DNA of 64,000 bases from an uncultured Paraprevotella sp. GTDB taxonomy: Bacteria > Bacteroidota > Bacteroidia > Bacteroidales > Bacteroidaceae. The stretch covers positions 1 to 64,000 of the forward strand of contig CALULT010000004.1 of assembly GCA_944321565.1 (NCBI GenBank). Direction: 5' to 3'. The notes under the pieces are model-generated. The model saw nothing but the letters and a program-made list of their open reading frames with translations. It was not told the DNA's origin and made no database searches. Both the position numbers and the translations under genes were made by a program. Shown one piece after another: positions 7,153 through 17,088 of the stretch. Every line of letters starts with the position of its first letter. Within the stretch, counting starts at the first letter, position 1.

Positions 7153-8700
7153 ATGACAACATCAACAAACATTACTTCTAATAACAAGCGTATAGCCAAG
7201 AATACGTTGCTGCTTTACTTTCGGATGCTGTTGACAATGGGAATAAGCCTTTATACGTCAAGAGTCATTTTAAATACATTGGGGGAAATTGACTATGGCA
7301 TTTATAATGTGGTAGGTGGTTTTGTTGCCATGTTTGCTGTCATAAGTGGTGCTATGACAACAGCGACTCAACGTTTTTTATCATTTGAAATAGGGAAAGG
7401 CAGAAGAAGTAATGTCCAGATAGTGTTTTCTACGACTATTATTATACATTGTCTATTGGCAGGTGTCATATTGATTTTAGGAGAAACCGTTGGAATTTGG
7501 TTCCTTAATACTCAAATGAACTTTCCCTCTGACAGATATATGGCAGCCAATTGGGTATTTCAATTTTCTTTGTTGACTTTTATAATAAATGTGATAAGTG
7601 TGCCCTATAATGCGGCAATTATCGCTTATGAGAAAATGAAGGCTTTCGCTTATGTGAGTGTTATAGAAGTGACATTAAAATTGATAATCGTGTATTTATT
7701 GGTTGTTTCGCCATGGGATAAGCTGATAGTTTATGCAATACTATTAGCTATGGTAGCTATAAGCATTCGATTGATTTACAGTGTATATTGCAACCGTAAT
7801 TTCAGAGAATGCAGATGCAACTGGAAATGGGATTACAATCAAGGAAAGGCTATGATGTCGTTTGTAAGTTGGAATCTTATAGGGACTATAGCCGGTGTGG
7901 CAAAAGAACAGGGAATAAACGTCCTATTGAATATCTTTTTTGGTGCTACCATTAATGCAGCCCGTGGTATCGCTTATCAAGTGCTGAGTGCATTAAATGG
8001 ATTTGTAAATAATTTTCAATTAGCCATGAACCCACAGATTGTAAAATCGTATGCAGCGAATGAAAAAAAGGAGATGTTTGATTTGGTGTTTAAGGGGAGC
8101 CGTTTCTCATTTCTCATGATGACAATTATTTCAATCCCTATAATTATAGAAACGCCGTTTATTCTTAATGTCTGGTTAAAGAACCCTCCCGAATATACTA
8201 CTGTATTTGTCCGGTTAGTATTACTTACAGCATTAGTGGATTCCTTATCTGGGGCATTGATAACTTCTATGCATGCATCGGGAAAAGTCAGAGGCTATCA
8301 GATAATAGTTGGTGGCACTTCGCTTTTAACATTACCCGTTGCATACTTGTTCTTAAAATTAAATTATCCTCCTTTTTCAGCTATGGCAGTAAGCTTGTGT
8401 TTCGCGGGAATATGCCACTTTGAGAGACTGATTTTATTGAATAAGACTATAGACCTTCCTGTAAAAGACTTTCTTAAAGAAGTCACATTACGAGCATTCT
8501 TTATTTTTCTTTTGTCGCTATCTATTCCACTTATCTTGTATATCTGTTGTTGGGATGTCAATTGGATTTCATTTATTTCTATATGTTTGATATCCTTTTT
8601 GTCATCTGCTTTTTGGGGATACACGTTAGGACTTAATACACACGAAAGAAGCCTTTTAAAATCTAAAATTAGAAATATAATACATAAAATTATTTCATGA
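7153..8700 (+). CDS. wzx: Polysaccharide repeat-unit flippase (Wzx-like)
   Basis: A 515-residue, very hydrophobic protein with about 12-14 membrane segments. The N-terminus (KRIAKNTLLLYFRM, then YTSRVILNTLGEIDYGIYN) is typical of the polysaccharide biosynthesis/MOP flippase family common in Bacteroides capsule loci. It would move lipid-linked repeat units across the inner membrane. Its stop overlaps the next start (ATGA), so it is translationally coupled. An AAAGAG stretch precedes the ATG. Base composition is AT-rich like the rest of this block. Flippase rather than another MOP transporter is inferred from context. Confidence 0.85.
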   Translation: MTTSTNITSNNKRIAKNTLLLYFRMLLTMGISLYTSRVILNTLGEIDYGIYNVVGGFVAMFAVISGAMTTATQRFLSFEIGKGRRSNVQIVFSTTIIIHCLLAGVILILGETVGIWFLNTQMNFPSDRYMAANWVFQFSLLTFIINVISVPYNAAIIAYEKMKAFAYVSVIEVTLKLIIVYLLVVSPWDKLIVYAILLAMVAISIRLIYSVYCNRNFRECRCNWKWDYNQGKAMMSFVSWNLIGTIAGVAKEQGINVLLNIFFGATINAARGIAYQVLSALNGFVNNFQLAMNPQIVKSYAANEKKEMFDLVFKGSRFSFLMMTIISIPIIIETPFILNVWLKNPPEYTTVFVRLVLLTALVDSLSGALITSMHASGKVRGYQIIVGGTSLLTLPVAYLFLKLNYPPFSAMAVSLCFAGICHFERLILLNKTIDLPVKDFLKEVTLRAFFIFLLSLSIPLILYICCWDVNWISFISICLISFLSSAFWGYTLGLNTHERSLLKSKIRNIIHKIIS

Positions 8701-9905
8701 ATATTTCAGACATAAAAGATTGTTATGGTTGTGGCGTATGCACAACCGTCTGTTCAAAACAAATCATAAAAATAACCTTGAACAAAGATGGTTTTTATGA
8801 ACCATATATAACAAACATAGTAAAATGTACAGATTGTGGATTATGCAGAGAAGCCTGTTCATACGTGCATGATGATTTGTTTTTACAAGACAGATGTATC
8901 AGAAGCTATGCAGCATGGAGCAATGATGACAAGGTGCGTCGTAAGTGTTCGTCAGGCGGTGTAGGTTTTGAAATCGGCAGAACGCTGATAAAGGATGGAT
9001 ATAAGGTGTGTGGCGTAAAGTATGTTCCGGAAACCAACCGTGCTGAGCATTACATAGCCTCAACAGTTGAAGAACTGATACCTTCAATCGGAAGCAAATA
9101 CATCCAAAGCTATACGGTTGACGGATTCAAAGCCATCAACCGAAAAGAAAAATATCTTGTAACCGGTACGCCTTGTCAGATTGATTCATTCAGAAGATAT
9201 ATCCGAAAATTTCGTTGTGAGGACAACTTTGTGCTTATGGATTTTTTCTGTCATGGAGTGCCGTCAATGTGGCTATGGCAAAAATATACGAAAGAAGTAG
9301 AAAGAGTTACGGGAAAAATTACATACGCTTCGTGGCGTAATAAGTTTACCGGCTGGCACGATTCATGGGCTATGTCTATTGACGGTACGAATACAGGTGA
9401 GAAAGTAAACTGGCACGACTCTTACAATGTGTTAATAAGGGGAAAAAAAGGTTTTTACAATTCCCGGTTATCACAAGGCGACGCTTTCTACCGTCTTTTC
9501 CTAAGCGATGCCTGTTTAGGTAAAGCTTGTTATGAGAAATGTAAATTTAAGTATGACAAATCTTCTGCAGATATCCGTATTGGAGATTTATGGGGAAAGA
9601 CTTACCAAGATGATGAAGACGGGGTAAGTGCCGCAATCGCTTTTACAAATAAGGGCAATAAGGTGCTGAAACAATGTAATTGCACTTTGGTTGAACATCC
9701 GTTTGAGATAGTGGCAGAAGGGCAGATGAAAGTATGTCCATCTGTAAACTCAGTTTATACAAAAATAAATGAGACATTGATGAATAAAGATGTCTCGATA
9801 AATAATAGTATTCGCGTATTAAATAAGGAGCAATTGAAACGGAGAATGATTAGCCGGTTAAAGCATCCGGTAAGAACAATTTGTAACATCATAAAGAAAA
9901 TATAA
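8697..9905 (+). CDS. FrhB-like iron-sulfur protein (coenzyme F420 hydrogenase/dehydrogenase beta-subunit family)
   Basis: A 402-residue protein. Two ferredoxin-type 4Fe-4S motifs lie near the N-terminus: CYGCGVCTTVC at about residues 10-20 and CTDCGLCREAC at about residues 43-53. The FrhB N- and C-terminal domains follow, with landmarks RKCSSGGVGFE, VTGTPCQID, DFFCHGVPS and DIRIGDLWG. Such proteins are regular companions of polysaccharide pyruvyl transferases in Bacteroidales glycan loci, where their exact redox role is not established. The gene overlaps the flippase by four bases. A second, broken copy lies at 19760. Confidence 0.85.
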   Translation: MNISDIKDCYGCGVCTTVCSKQIIKITLNKDGFYEPYITNIVKCTDCGLCREACSYVHDDLFLQDRCIRSYAAWSNDDKVRRKCSSGGVGFEIGRTLIKDGYKVCGVKYVPETNRAEHYIASTVEELIPSIGSKYIQSYTVDGFKAINRKEKYLVTGTPCQIDSFRRYIRKFRCEDNFVLMDFFCHGVPSMWLWQKYTKEVERVTGKITYASWRNKFTGWHDSWAMSIDGTNTGEKVNWHDSYNVLIRGKKGFYNSRLSQGDAFYRLFLSDACLGKACYEKCKFKYDKSSADIRIGDLWGKTYQDDEDGVSAAIAFTNKGNKVLKQCNCTLVEHPFEIVAEGQMKVCPSVNSVYTKINETLMNKDVSINNSIRVLNKEQLKRRMISRLKHPVRTICNIIKKI

Positions 9906-9906
9906 G

Positions 9907-11184
9907 ATGAACAATCCTATTATTGAAAAACTTCAGACAAGCATTCAAGACAAGCGGACAGCAGAATATTTTAGTGAAGTCTTAAGTTGTTATTATTCAG
10001 GTAATCTGAGATCCGCTGTAGTGATGCTCTATGCGACTGTGATTTGTGATTTGATATATAAACTAGAGGAATTAAGGGATATATACAATGATACTGGTGC
10101 TAGACAAATTTTAGAAGACTTGGAAAGGCAACAGAGTTCTAATCCAAAATCGACCGATTGGGAAAAGGATATTCCGGAACGGTGTAGAAATGAAAATAAG
10201 ATTTTGACAACAGCTGATTACAGTAATTTTTGTAGCCTGCAGCAATTAAGACATCTTTGTGCCCATCCGGTATTAGGTGAAAACAAGGAATTGTATCACC
10301 CTAATAGCGATATAGTATTGGGACATATCAGGAATATGTTGGAAGGCGTTTTCGTAAAGCCTGCTTTTCAAACAAAAGCTTTGTTTGATATGTTTGTTGA
10401 AGATTTGGCTAACATAAAAGACGTTTTGATAAAGTATGACGAAATTAAGAAATATGTGGAAATCAAGTATTTGGATAAATTTAACAACATTGAGTTGGAA
10501 TATTATCTATTCAAAAATTTATGGAAGTTCGTCTTTAAACTTACTGATACAAATTGCGAGACAAACAGAAAAATCAATTGTTTAGTCCTTCGGATACTTA
10601 CAGAACGGCACCGAGATATATTATTAGAAAAATTCGAAAAAGACAGAGAGTATTTCAGTCGTAATATAGATGAAAGTAATTTTGACTTACTTAAAAAACT
10701 TATCAAATTTTTCAATATCCATCCTGATTTCTTTGGCAAATTAACTAAAGACAAGCAGATTCAAATTGAAAGCATTATTGAAAATGATATCAAACATGAT
10801 TTTAAATCATTGGCTCTTTTTAAAACGGACAATATTGTCAATCATATTTTTAATGCTTCATTTTCTCGGCACAAAACAGGCACTTACCTTTTCAAATACC
10901 TGTATTTTATGGAAAATGTACAAACAGCTTTCGACTATTGCATAAAATTATATGCCTCTAGTTTATCTTTCAATGAAGCCGACTGGCGGTTTGAAGATTT
11001 TATCCAGCCATACATTAAAGAGTTTTCTTTAAATCAATTGGAGGAAATTGTAAGAGCTGTAAACAGTAATGACCAACTATATGGAAGAATGAAGGCTGTC
11101 AGCAGCAATAAAATCGTACGCCATAGAATCTTAGAAATGAACAATGATTTTGATTTTTCCATTTATCCCAATTTTAAGTATTGA
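9907..11184 (+). CDS. Unknown protein with HEPN-type motif
   Basis: A 425-residue protein with no family I can name, one base after the FrhB-like gene and abutting the pyruvyl transferase, so it is inside the operon. Residues 115-120 read RHLCAH, which fits the HEPN ribonuclease motif (Arg, a polar residue, three residues, His). It sits in a mostly helical N-terminal region beginning with a SGNLRSAVVMLYATVICDLIY helix, as expected for a HEPN fold. The C-terminal 250 residues are Lys/Phe/Asn-rich and helical without motifs. There is no signal peptide or membrane segment. It has no glycosyltransferase features. It may be a passenger defence gene, or the motif may be structural only. Confidence 0.6.
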   Translation: MNNPIIEKLQTSIQDKRTAEYFSEVLSCYYSGNLRSAVVMLYATVICDLIYKLEELRDIYNDTGARQILEDLERQQSSNPKSTDWEKDIPERCRNENKILTTADYSNFCSLQQLRHLCAHPVLGENKELYHPNSDIVLGHIRNMLEGVFVKPAFQTKALFDMFVEDLANIKDVLIKYDEIKKYVEIKYLDKFNNIELEYYLFKNLWKFVFKLTDTNCETNRKINCLVLRILTERHRDILLEKFEKDREYFSRNIDESNFDLLKKLIKFFNIHPDFFGKLTKDKQIQIESIIENDIKHDFKSLALFKTDNIVNHIFNASFSRHKTGTYLFKYLYFMENVQTAFDYCIKLYASSLSFNEADWRFEDFIQPYIKEFSLNQLEEIVRAVNSNDQLYGRMKAVSSNKIVRHRILEMNNDFDFSIYPNFKY

Positions 11185-11186
11185 AC

Positions 11187-12305
11187 ATGAATATAAAAAC
11201 CATGACGTGTCACCATGTGTATAATTATGGTGCTACATTACAAGCATACGCTCTTCAGACTTATTTAGAGTCGCAAGGGCATAATGTAGAAATTATTGAT
11301 TATCGGTTGCCGACACATATGCGTTATGAGTTATTTACTCCTTATCCTAGAGGACGTACATATGAATTGATAAAGCAAATCCCTATTCTTAAATATATTA
11401 TAACTCCTTACAAAAATAGAAAAATGTTAAAGACATGGGGGCGTAAAAAAGCTTTCGATGATTTTGACAAGTATTTTCTTCATCTTTCCTCTAAGACCTA
11501 TCGTAATATTGATGAAATACGGAATAATCCTCCTGATGCAGATATTTATATCGCAGGAAGTGACCAAATATGGAATACAGACGCTTTAAATGGAAAAGAT
11601 TTGGGTTACTATTTAGATTTTGGAAGTAAAAGAGTCAAACGGATTTCGTACGCTGCAAGTTTCGGTATAAGCAAAATAAAAGAAGGCTTGGAAGATTTCG
11701 TAGTTACGGAATTACGCAATTTTGATAGAATATCCGTTAGGGAAAAGACAGGACTTAATATCTTAAACAAACTGGGACTGGATGGAACTTTAGTTGTAGA
11801 TCCTGTATTCCTTTTAAACAAAGAACAATGGATTTTCAGTTTGAATTTAAAGGAGAAGGAAGGAAACTATATCCTCCTTTACGATTTTTTACATGATGAT
11901 GAAGCGATAAGAAATTTTGCCCTTACATTATCTAAGCAAAAAGGGTTAAAAATAGTATCAGTCAATGATATCAGCGAAGCTCCTTATGCCGATGTTCAAA
12001 TCAATAATGCCGGACCGATTGAATTTTTACAATATTTGCTGAATGCAACTTATGTAATCTCCAATTCATTCCATGCCACAGCTTTTTCGTTGATTTTTCA
12101 AAAGGAATTCGTGACTTTCCCGCTAATATCTCAACATAATTCATCAAGAATGCAAAATTTGTTGGAAGAAGTAAAATTGGGTAATAGATTAAATCCTCAA
12201 AATATTAATATTTTTACTCAATATATAGATTGGGAGGATGTTACAAATATTCTCTCTGATATTGTCTTAAAATCAAAAGATTTCTTAAATGAGCAATTAA
12301 ATTAG
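11187..12305 (+). CDS. Polysaccharide pyruvyl transferase family protein
   Basis: A protein of about 372 residues of the polysaccharide pyruvyl transferase family (PF04230). Landmarks are HHVYNYGATLQAYALQTYL at the N-terminus, AGSDQIWNT, ISYAASFGI, ISVREKTG, VVDPVFLL and ISNSFHATAFSLIF. These enzymes add ketal-linked pyruvate from phosphoenolpyruvate to sugars, giving acidic polysaccharides. I chose the ATG three bases after the upstream stop; a TTG at 11181 would overlap that stop. Together with the FrhB-like protein it suggests a pyruvylated repeat unit. Confidence 0.85.
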   Translation: MNIKTMTCHHVYNYGATLQAYALQTYLESQGHNVEIIDYRLPTHMRYELFTPYPRGRTYELIKQIPILKYIITPYKNRKMLKTWGRKKAFDDFDKYFLHLSSKTYRNIDEIRNNPPDADIYIAGSDQIWNTDALNGKDLGYYLDFGSKRVKRISYAASFGISKIKEGLEDFVVTELRNFDRISVREKTGLNILNKLGLDGTLVVDPVFLLNKEQWIFSLNLKEKEGNYILLYDFLHDDEAIRNFALTLSKQKGLKIVSVNDISEAPYADVQINNAGPIEFLQYLLNATYVISNSFHATAFSLIFQKEFVTFPLISQHNSSRMQNLLEEVKLGNRLNPQNINIFTQYIDWEDVTNILSDIVLKSKDFLNEQLN

Positions 12306-12376
12306 TCTTTTTATTTGCGAATAGATTCTTTTACTAATTAATTTGGATGATTTGTTGTCTAACATAGGTCTGTTTT

Positions 12377-13510
12377 ATGTGTATATATTTTGTATTAGAG
12401 TTATTGGCTTTCATACTTGTCATTTTTGACCTAAAGAAAAGGGGAGGTAATAATAAGAAAATTCTTTTGGCTTATTGCATCCTTTGGGGTATTATAGCTG
12501 GATTAAGAAGATACGATGTTGGTAATGATACACCTGGATATGTGGCATTCTTTGAAGGTACTAATATAAAAGGTATCGGATATGGAACAGTGCAATATCC
12601 AGGAGAAACTATAGAATATGGATTTGTACTTCTATCCAAACTTCTGAATTTCATTTCGACGAATGGGACATTCTTTTTATTAGTTGAAGGACTATTTGTT
12701 TATTATGCCATCTATTTAACCTATAAAAATCAAAAATATGGCTTGTGGTCTTTCCTGATATTTATGCTTATAGCAAATAACTTCGTTGTTTTACATGCCA
12801 TGATTCGTCAAGTCTTTTCCATTGCATTTCTTTTAATTGGAATTTATTATTTCCAAAAAAATGGAATGAAATACAACAGCTATAAAGATTTGAAAAAAAC
12901 GAATGTTATATGTGGAATATTGTGTTGCATATTTGCTGCAACGATTCATCGAACATCAATAATTCTTTTTCCATTACTTCTAATTATTTATTTTATGCCT
13001 ATGTCAAAACGCATAGGTTATAGCGTTGTCACCGGTTCTTTTTTAGTTTCTATCTTTTTTCAATCCAAAATAGGAGTATTTTTTGACAATGTATTATTTT
13101 TTATTGGAGGTTTTAACAACGATATAGTTTCACTTTTAGGTGACAGGTATGCAGATACATTTGGAGAAACTTCTTCTTCTTTTATTAGAAACTTATCATG
13201 GACTATACCTTGTTTACTAACGCTATCCTTTACAGATAAGGAAAAAATCAAATCGTTTTACGTTAAATGCTACATATTTTCTGTATCTGCATTTTTAATG
13301 TTTAATGCCTCATATATGATAACCAGATTAAATCTTGTGTTCCTCATTTTGGGCTTTACAGCATTTTTGCCTGATGCTATAAGTAAAAACATAAAACTTC
13401 GCATTTTTTATATTTTAGTTACTTTATACTATTTATGGAGAGCTTATATAGGCTTTGAAAAATGGCCTATCACAGACTCTTCTTTACCTTATTATTTTAT
13501 TTGGGAATGA
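12377..13510 (+). CDS. EpsG-family polysaccharide polymerase (Wzy-like)
   Basis: A 377-residue membrane protein with about ten hydrophobic segments. The stretch GLRRYDVGNDTPGYVAFF near residue 40 is the hallmark of the EpsG family (PF14897), and a large central loop with HAMIRQ follows. EpsG-type proteins are the probable polymerases of Wzx/Wzy-dependent glycans. It starts 71 bases after the pyruvyl transferase, and its stop overlaps the next start. The polymerase role is inferred from family and context. Confidence 0.8.
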   Translation: MCIYFVLELLAFILVIFDLKKRGGNNKKILLAYCILWGIIAGLRRYDVGNDTPGYVAFFEGTNIKGIGYGTVQYPGETIEYGFVLLSKLLNFISTNGTFFLLVEGLFVYYAIYLTYKNQKYGLWSFLIFMLIANNFVVLHAMIRQVFSIAFLLIGIYYFQKNGMKYNSYKDLKKTNVICGILCCIFAATIHRTSIILFPLLLIIYFMPMSKRIGYSVVTGSFLVSIFFQSKIGVFFDNVLFFIGGFNNDIVSLLGDRYADTFGETSSSFIRNLSWTIPCLLTLSFTDKEKIKSFYVKCYIFSVSAFLMFNASYMITRLNLVFLILGFTAFLPDAISKNIKLRIFYILVTLYYLWRAYIGFEKWPITDSSLPYYFIWE

Positions 13511-14724
13511 AAATCTTGCATATAACCACATCACTTCAGGGCGGTGCCGGCATTGCCGCAAAAAGGCATTGCGAAGCAATGCGCAAGGCAGGAATCAACG
13601 CTTCTTTAATCGCTTTATTCGGGAACGGAGATTTTACTATTACGACGAAATATCAAAAAGCGGCTTTAAAAAGAAAAAGCCGAGGCAAAATATTGCACAA
13701 ACTCAACAGGCTATTAGTAAAACGTGTAGCTTGGCATTGGGCTGATTCTGATTATGATATAACGTATTTGCCTGAAGTGCAAAATGCGGACATCATCTAC
13801 ATCCACTGGGTTAATGATTTCTTAGGCTATAAAGCAATAAAGAAACTGCTTTCTTTGTACAAACCCGTGATTTGGTATATGCATGATATGTGGCCAATTA
13901 CAGGAGGCTGCCATTACAGTTTCGATTGCAAAGGTTATGAATCTCTGTGCCGTCATTGTCCGCAAATGAAAATTGCACGTTTCTTGGCAAGTTGGCAACT
14001 ACAAAAGAAAATTAAAGAGTGGCGTCATTATAGCAATTTCTATTTGGCTGCTCCCAGCCAATGGTTATGCGACTGCATCCGCAATTCTTCTTTATTTAAG
14101 GGACACAAAGTATATTGTTGTCCGAACGTGATTGATACCACCCTCTTTTGCCCGTCTGATAAATTCATCGCAAGAAAAAAATTGGGACTTCCTACCGACA
14201 AACGACTCATCTTATTTAGCGCAATGGGAATAAGGAATCCTTATAAAGGTGCGGAATACCTTCTCAAAGCGATTTCGCATTTAAATAATGACAATTATGA
14301 ATTTGTGGTTATCGGAAAAGCAGGCAAACAAAACTTTCCTCCACAACTTGCAAGTAAATTGCATATCATAGGCTTTGTATCCGAAACGGTTAAGTTGGTC
14401 CAACTATATAATGCCGCAGATGTATTAGTCATAACTTCAATTGCTGAAAATTTTCCCAATGTAGTAATAGAGTCCATGTCGTGCGGCATTCCTGCTGTGG
14501 GATTTGCTACAGGAGGGATTAAAGACCAGATACATCATAAAGAAAACGGGTATCTGGTAGTTCCCCGTGATGTGAACGGAATCATTCAAGGCATTGATTG
14601 GGTTTTAGAAAAAGCCGACTACAAAGAATTATCCCTTAAAGCCAGACAATACGTAGAGAATCATTGCTCTTACAATGCTGTATTAAAAAACCATCAACAA
14701 ATTTTAAATCTGCAACAGCTATGA
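13507..14724 (+). CDS. Glycosyltransferase, GT4-like
   Basis: A 405-residue GT-B glycosyltransferase. The N-terminus MKILHITTSLQGGAGIAAKR is typical of the group. The donor-binding C-terminal half carries NPYKGAEYLLKAI, VVIGKAG, ITSIAENFPNVVIESMSCG and ATGGIKD. The start chosen is the ATG that overlaps the previous stop (ATGA); an in-frame ATG 45 bases upstream would lie inside the EpsG gene. A cysteine-containing insertion (CKGYESLCRHCPQM) around residue 143 is characteristic of this Bacteroidales subgroup. Donor and acceptor sugars are not predictable. Confidence 0.87.
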   Translation: MKILHITTSLQGGAGIAAKRHCEAMRKAGINASLIALFGNGDFTITTKYQKAALKRKSRGKILHKLNRLLVKRVAWHWADSDYDITYLPEVQNADIIYIHWVNDFLGYKAIKKLLSLYKPVIWYMHDMWPITGGCHYSFDCKGYESLCRHCPQMKIARFLASWQLQKKIKEWRHYSNFYLAAPSQWLCDCIRNSSLFKGHKVYCCPNVIDTTLFCPSDKFIARKKLGLPTDKRLILFSAMGIRNPYKGAEYLLKAISHLNNDNYEFVVIGKAGKQNFPPQLASKLHIIGFVSETVKLVQLYNAADVLVITSIAENFPNVVIESMSCGIPAVGFATGGIKDQIHHKENGYLVVPRDVNGIIQGIDWVLEKADYKELSLKARQYVENHCSYNAVLKNHQQILNLQQL

Positions 14725-15338
14725 TACAAACAAGAAAGGAATTAAAGTTCTACATCCAATCAGACCGCATTATGGCTGGATATGAAGAATTGCCATTTAT
14801 CCAAAGAGTTAAGCACAGCCTTACCTCTCCCCCTATATTATCTTATTTAAAACACATGCGTTACTGTTCGTTCTATAAGCACCGTAGGGGGGTGATTTGT
14901 AAACTATTATTTACTTATCATTTTCTGCGGTATAAAAAATTGGGTTTAAAATTAGGCTTCTCGATTGGCTATGACGCTTTTGGCTATGGACTACATATAC
15001 CTCACTATGGAACAATCGTAGTCAATAATGATAGCATAATAGGAAATTACTGTGTATTACACACTTCAATTTGCATCGGAGGAGCGGGGAAAGTGATTGG
15101 GAACGGATTGTATGTAGGTTCTGGAGCCATGATAATGGGTGCTATCAAATTAGGCAATGGCGTTTCTGTCGCATCCCAATCATTGGTTAATAAAGATTTT
15201 TTATCTGATAATATACTGTTAACCGGAACGCCTGCATACATAAAAAAGAATAGTAAGGTTTGGTACGAACGTGACGGTACTTTATATTCCGATAGAGTAA
15301 AAAGAATTGAAAATCTAAAAAAATCATATGGATTATAG
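14721..15338 (+). CDS. Serine acetyltransferase-like hexapeptide-repeat protein
   Basis: A 205-residue protein starting MIQTRKELKFYIQSDRIM, a form typical of serine-acetyltransferase-like enzymes found in capsule loci. The second half is a left-handed beta-helix of hexapeptide repeats (YGLHIPHYGTIVVNNDSIIG, then VIGNGLYVGSGAMIMGAIKLG). The start overlaps the previous stop by four bases. It probably O-acetylates the polysaccharide or a sugar precursor rather than serine, because the gene sits inside a glycan operon; that assignment is inference. Confidence 0.82.
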   Translation: MIQTRKELKFYIQSDRIMAGYEELPFIQRVKHSLTSPPILSYLKHMRYCSFYKHRRGVICKLLFTYHFLRYKKLGLKLGFSIGYDAFGYGLHIPHYGTIVVNNDSIIGNYCVLHTSICIGGAGKVIGNGLYVGSGAMIMGAIKLGNGVSVASQSLVNKDFLSDNILLTGTPAYIKKNSKVWYERDGTLYSDRVKRIENLKKSYGL

Positions 15339-16071
15339 AAATAAAATAACGGTTATAACTGTCTGTTACAATGCTGCAGATACATTAGAACAAACGATTG
15401 AGTCTGTCATTAATCAAACCTATCAAAATATCGAATACATAATCGTTGATGGCGGAAGTACAGACGAAACTTTATCCATAATAAGGAAATACGAACACAA
15501 AATCACAAAATGGATAAGCGAACCTGATAAAGGCATTTATGACGCAATGAATAAAGGCATTGAAATGGCATCCGGAGAATGGTTGAATTTTATGAACGCC
15601 GGTGACGTTTTTGCATCTAAAGACGTTTTAGAAAAAATATTTTCATCAGATTATCCAGACAAAACAGCTTTTCTATATTCCGATAATTATTATAAAGGAA
15701 AAGAAGGCAGGTTACTGTTAAGTCATCACGACCATAAAATCCCCAGCATTTTACATCAATCAGCCATTTATCGAAAAGAGTTACACAATCGTCATGGCTT
15801 GTATGCTGTAACCCCTAAAATTATCATTTCCGACTTCTTGTTTTTCTGCATGATTCCTGCTGAGAAATTCAAAAAAGTAGATACGATTATATCAATAAAT
15901 ACAACAGAAGGCATATCAGGAAGTTCATTGTGGTGCGGAACACAAAGGTTATGCGCAATGGTAGTATTTAGGAAATATACTTTCAAACAAATGCTTATTC
16001 ATTATGCCGCATTCCGCCTTAAAATAGCTTTTCCTAAAATCTATTATTCATTCCTAAAGAAAAAATCATGA
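15328..16071 (+). CDS. Glycosyltransferase family 2 protein
   Basis: A 247-residue GT-A glycosyltransferase. ITVITVCYNAADTLEQTIES at the N-terminus, the nucleotide-binding stretch YIIVDGGSTDETL, and MNAGD in the DxD position are clear GT2 marks. WISEPDKGIYDAMNKGI is typical of the WcaA/PssE-like subgroup. It overlaps the acetyltransferase by 11 bases and the next gene by four, so it is part of a tightly packed operon. Confidence 0.88.
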   Translation: MDYRNKITVITVCYNAADTLEQTIESVINQTYQNIEYIIVDGGSTDETLSIIRKYEHKITKWISEPDKGIYDAMNKGIEMASGEWLNFMNAGDVFASKDVLEKIFSSDYPDKTAFLYSDNYYKGKEGRLLLSHHDHKIPSILHQSAIYRKELHNRHGLYAVTPKIIISDFLFFCMIPAEKFKKVDTIISINTTEGISGSSLWCGTQRLCAMVVFRKYTFKQMLIHYAAFRLKIAFPKIYYSFLKKKS

Positions 16072-17063
16072 ATTTCCAAGGCTTCTTATTATACAATTGT
16101 GGCTTAATGAAGCTACGCATCAGGCAAAAGGCACACAGTTTTAAACAGTATTATTCTGCCAGCAATCCTAAACAACAGATAGACGCGCCTGAAATTGTTT
16201 ATATGGCGGACGGGCGCATAAGTCCGGGCGGATTAGGAGATCGGTTGCATGGGATTGTTTCTTTGTATCTCTATTGTAAAAAGAAGGGCTATAAGTTTAA
16301 GGCTAACTTTTGCCATCCATTCAGATTAAAAGATTACTTGCTGCCCAATAGGGTAGATTGGGATATTGACCCTGAAAAGCTGTCTTATAACAGCGGACAA
16401 ACAAAAGTAATCCCGTTGTTCTGTACATATAAAAAATATGGGATGACTGTTGAAGATGAAGCAAAGTACCAACGCACTTTTTTAGATTCTTTCATCAAGA
16501 AAGACAAGAAACAATACCATATCTATACCAATGCGCATTTCGCTTATACTTCCGAAGTTTACTCCAAAGCTTTTCATGAGTTATTCATGCCGGCAGAACC
16601 TTTGGAAGAAGCAATAACTCAAAACAAGGAAAAAATTGGAGGCGAATATATAGCTATAGTGTTAAGGTTTCAAAGCCTATTGGGCGATTTTAAAGAAGCG
16701 AATTTCCCTACATTACCTGTTGGCCAACAGGAGAAACTGATGGAAAAAGTTTACGGAAAAATACAAGAGTTATATAGTGAACGACATAAAGGCCAAAAAG
16801 TACTGATAACATCTGATTCAAGAAAATTTTTGGATTATGTCAGCCCGTTAGATTATGTGTACACCATACCTGGCAGAGTAGTGCATTTAACCTATACACC
16901 AGACCATGATTATACTCTTCACTTAAAAAGCTTTGTTGACTTAATGATGCTTGCAGACGCACAGAAAATTTACCTTTTAGTAACAGGGGATATGTTTCAT
17001 AGCGGATTTGCACAAAGTGCATCGTTCATTAACGACAAACCTTATGAGGAAATCATTTTCTAA
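16068..17063 (+). CDS. Putative fucosyltransferase-like glycan protein
   Basis: A 331-residue protein. The segment GGLGDRLHGIVSLYLYCKKK near residue 55 resembles the GDR(L)xGI signature in the donor site of GT-B fucosyltransferase-like enzymes, and the C-terminal part has LITSDSRKFLDYV and LMMLADAQKIYLLVTG, which fit the same fold. No signal peptide or membrane segment is evident. It overlaps the preceding gene by four bases. Assignment as a glycosyltransferase is by these motifs and by operon context; the sugar is unknown. Confidence 0.55.
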   Translation: MNFQGFLLYNCGLMKLRIRQKAHSFKQYYSASNPKQQIDAPEIVYMADGRISPGGLGDRLHGIVSLYLYCKKKGYKFKANFCHPFRLKDYLLPNRVDWDIDPEKLSYNSGQTKVIPLFCTYKKYGMTVEDEAKYQRTFLDSFIKKDKKQYHIYTNAHFAYTSEVYSKAFHELFMPAEPLEEAITQNKEKIGGEYIAIVLRFQSLLGDFKEANFPTLPVGQQEKLMEKVYGKIQELYSERHKGQKVLITSDSRKFLDYVSPLDYVYTIPGRVVHLTYTPDHDYTLHLKSFVDLMMLADAQKIYLLVTGDMFHSGFAQSASFINDKPYEEIIF

Positions 17064-17088
17064 TGCTTCATTTTCAAATCCAACTCCA

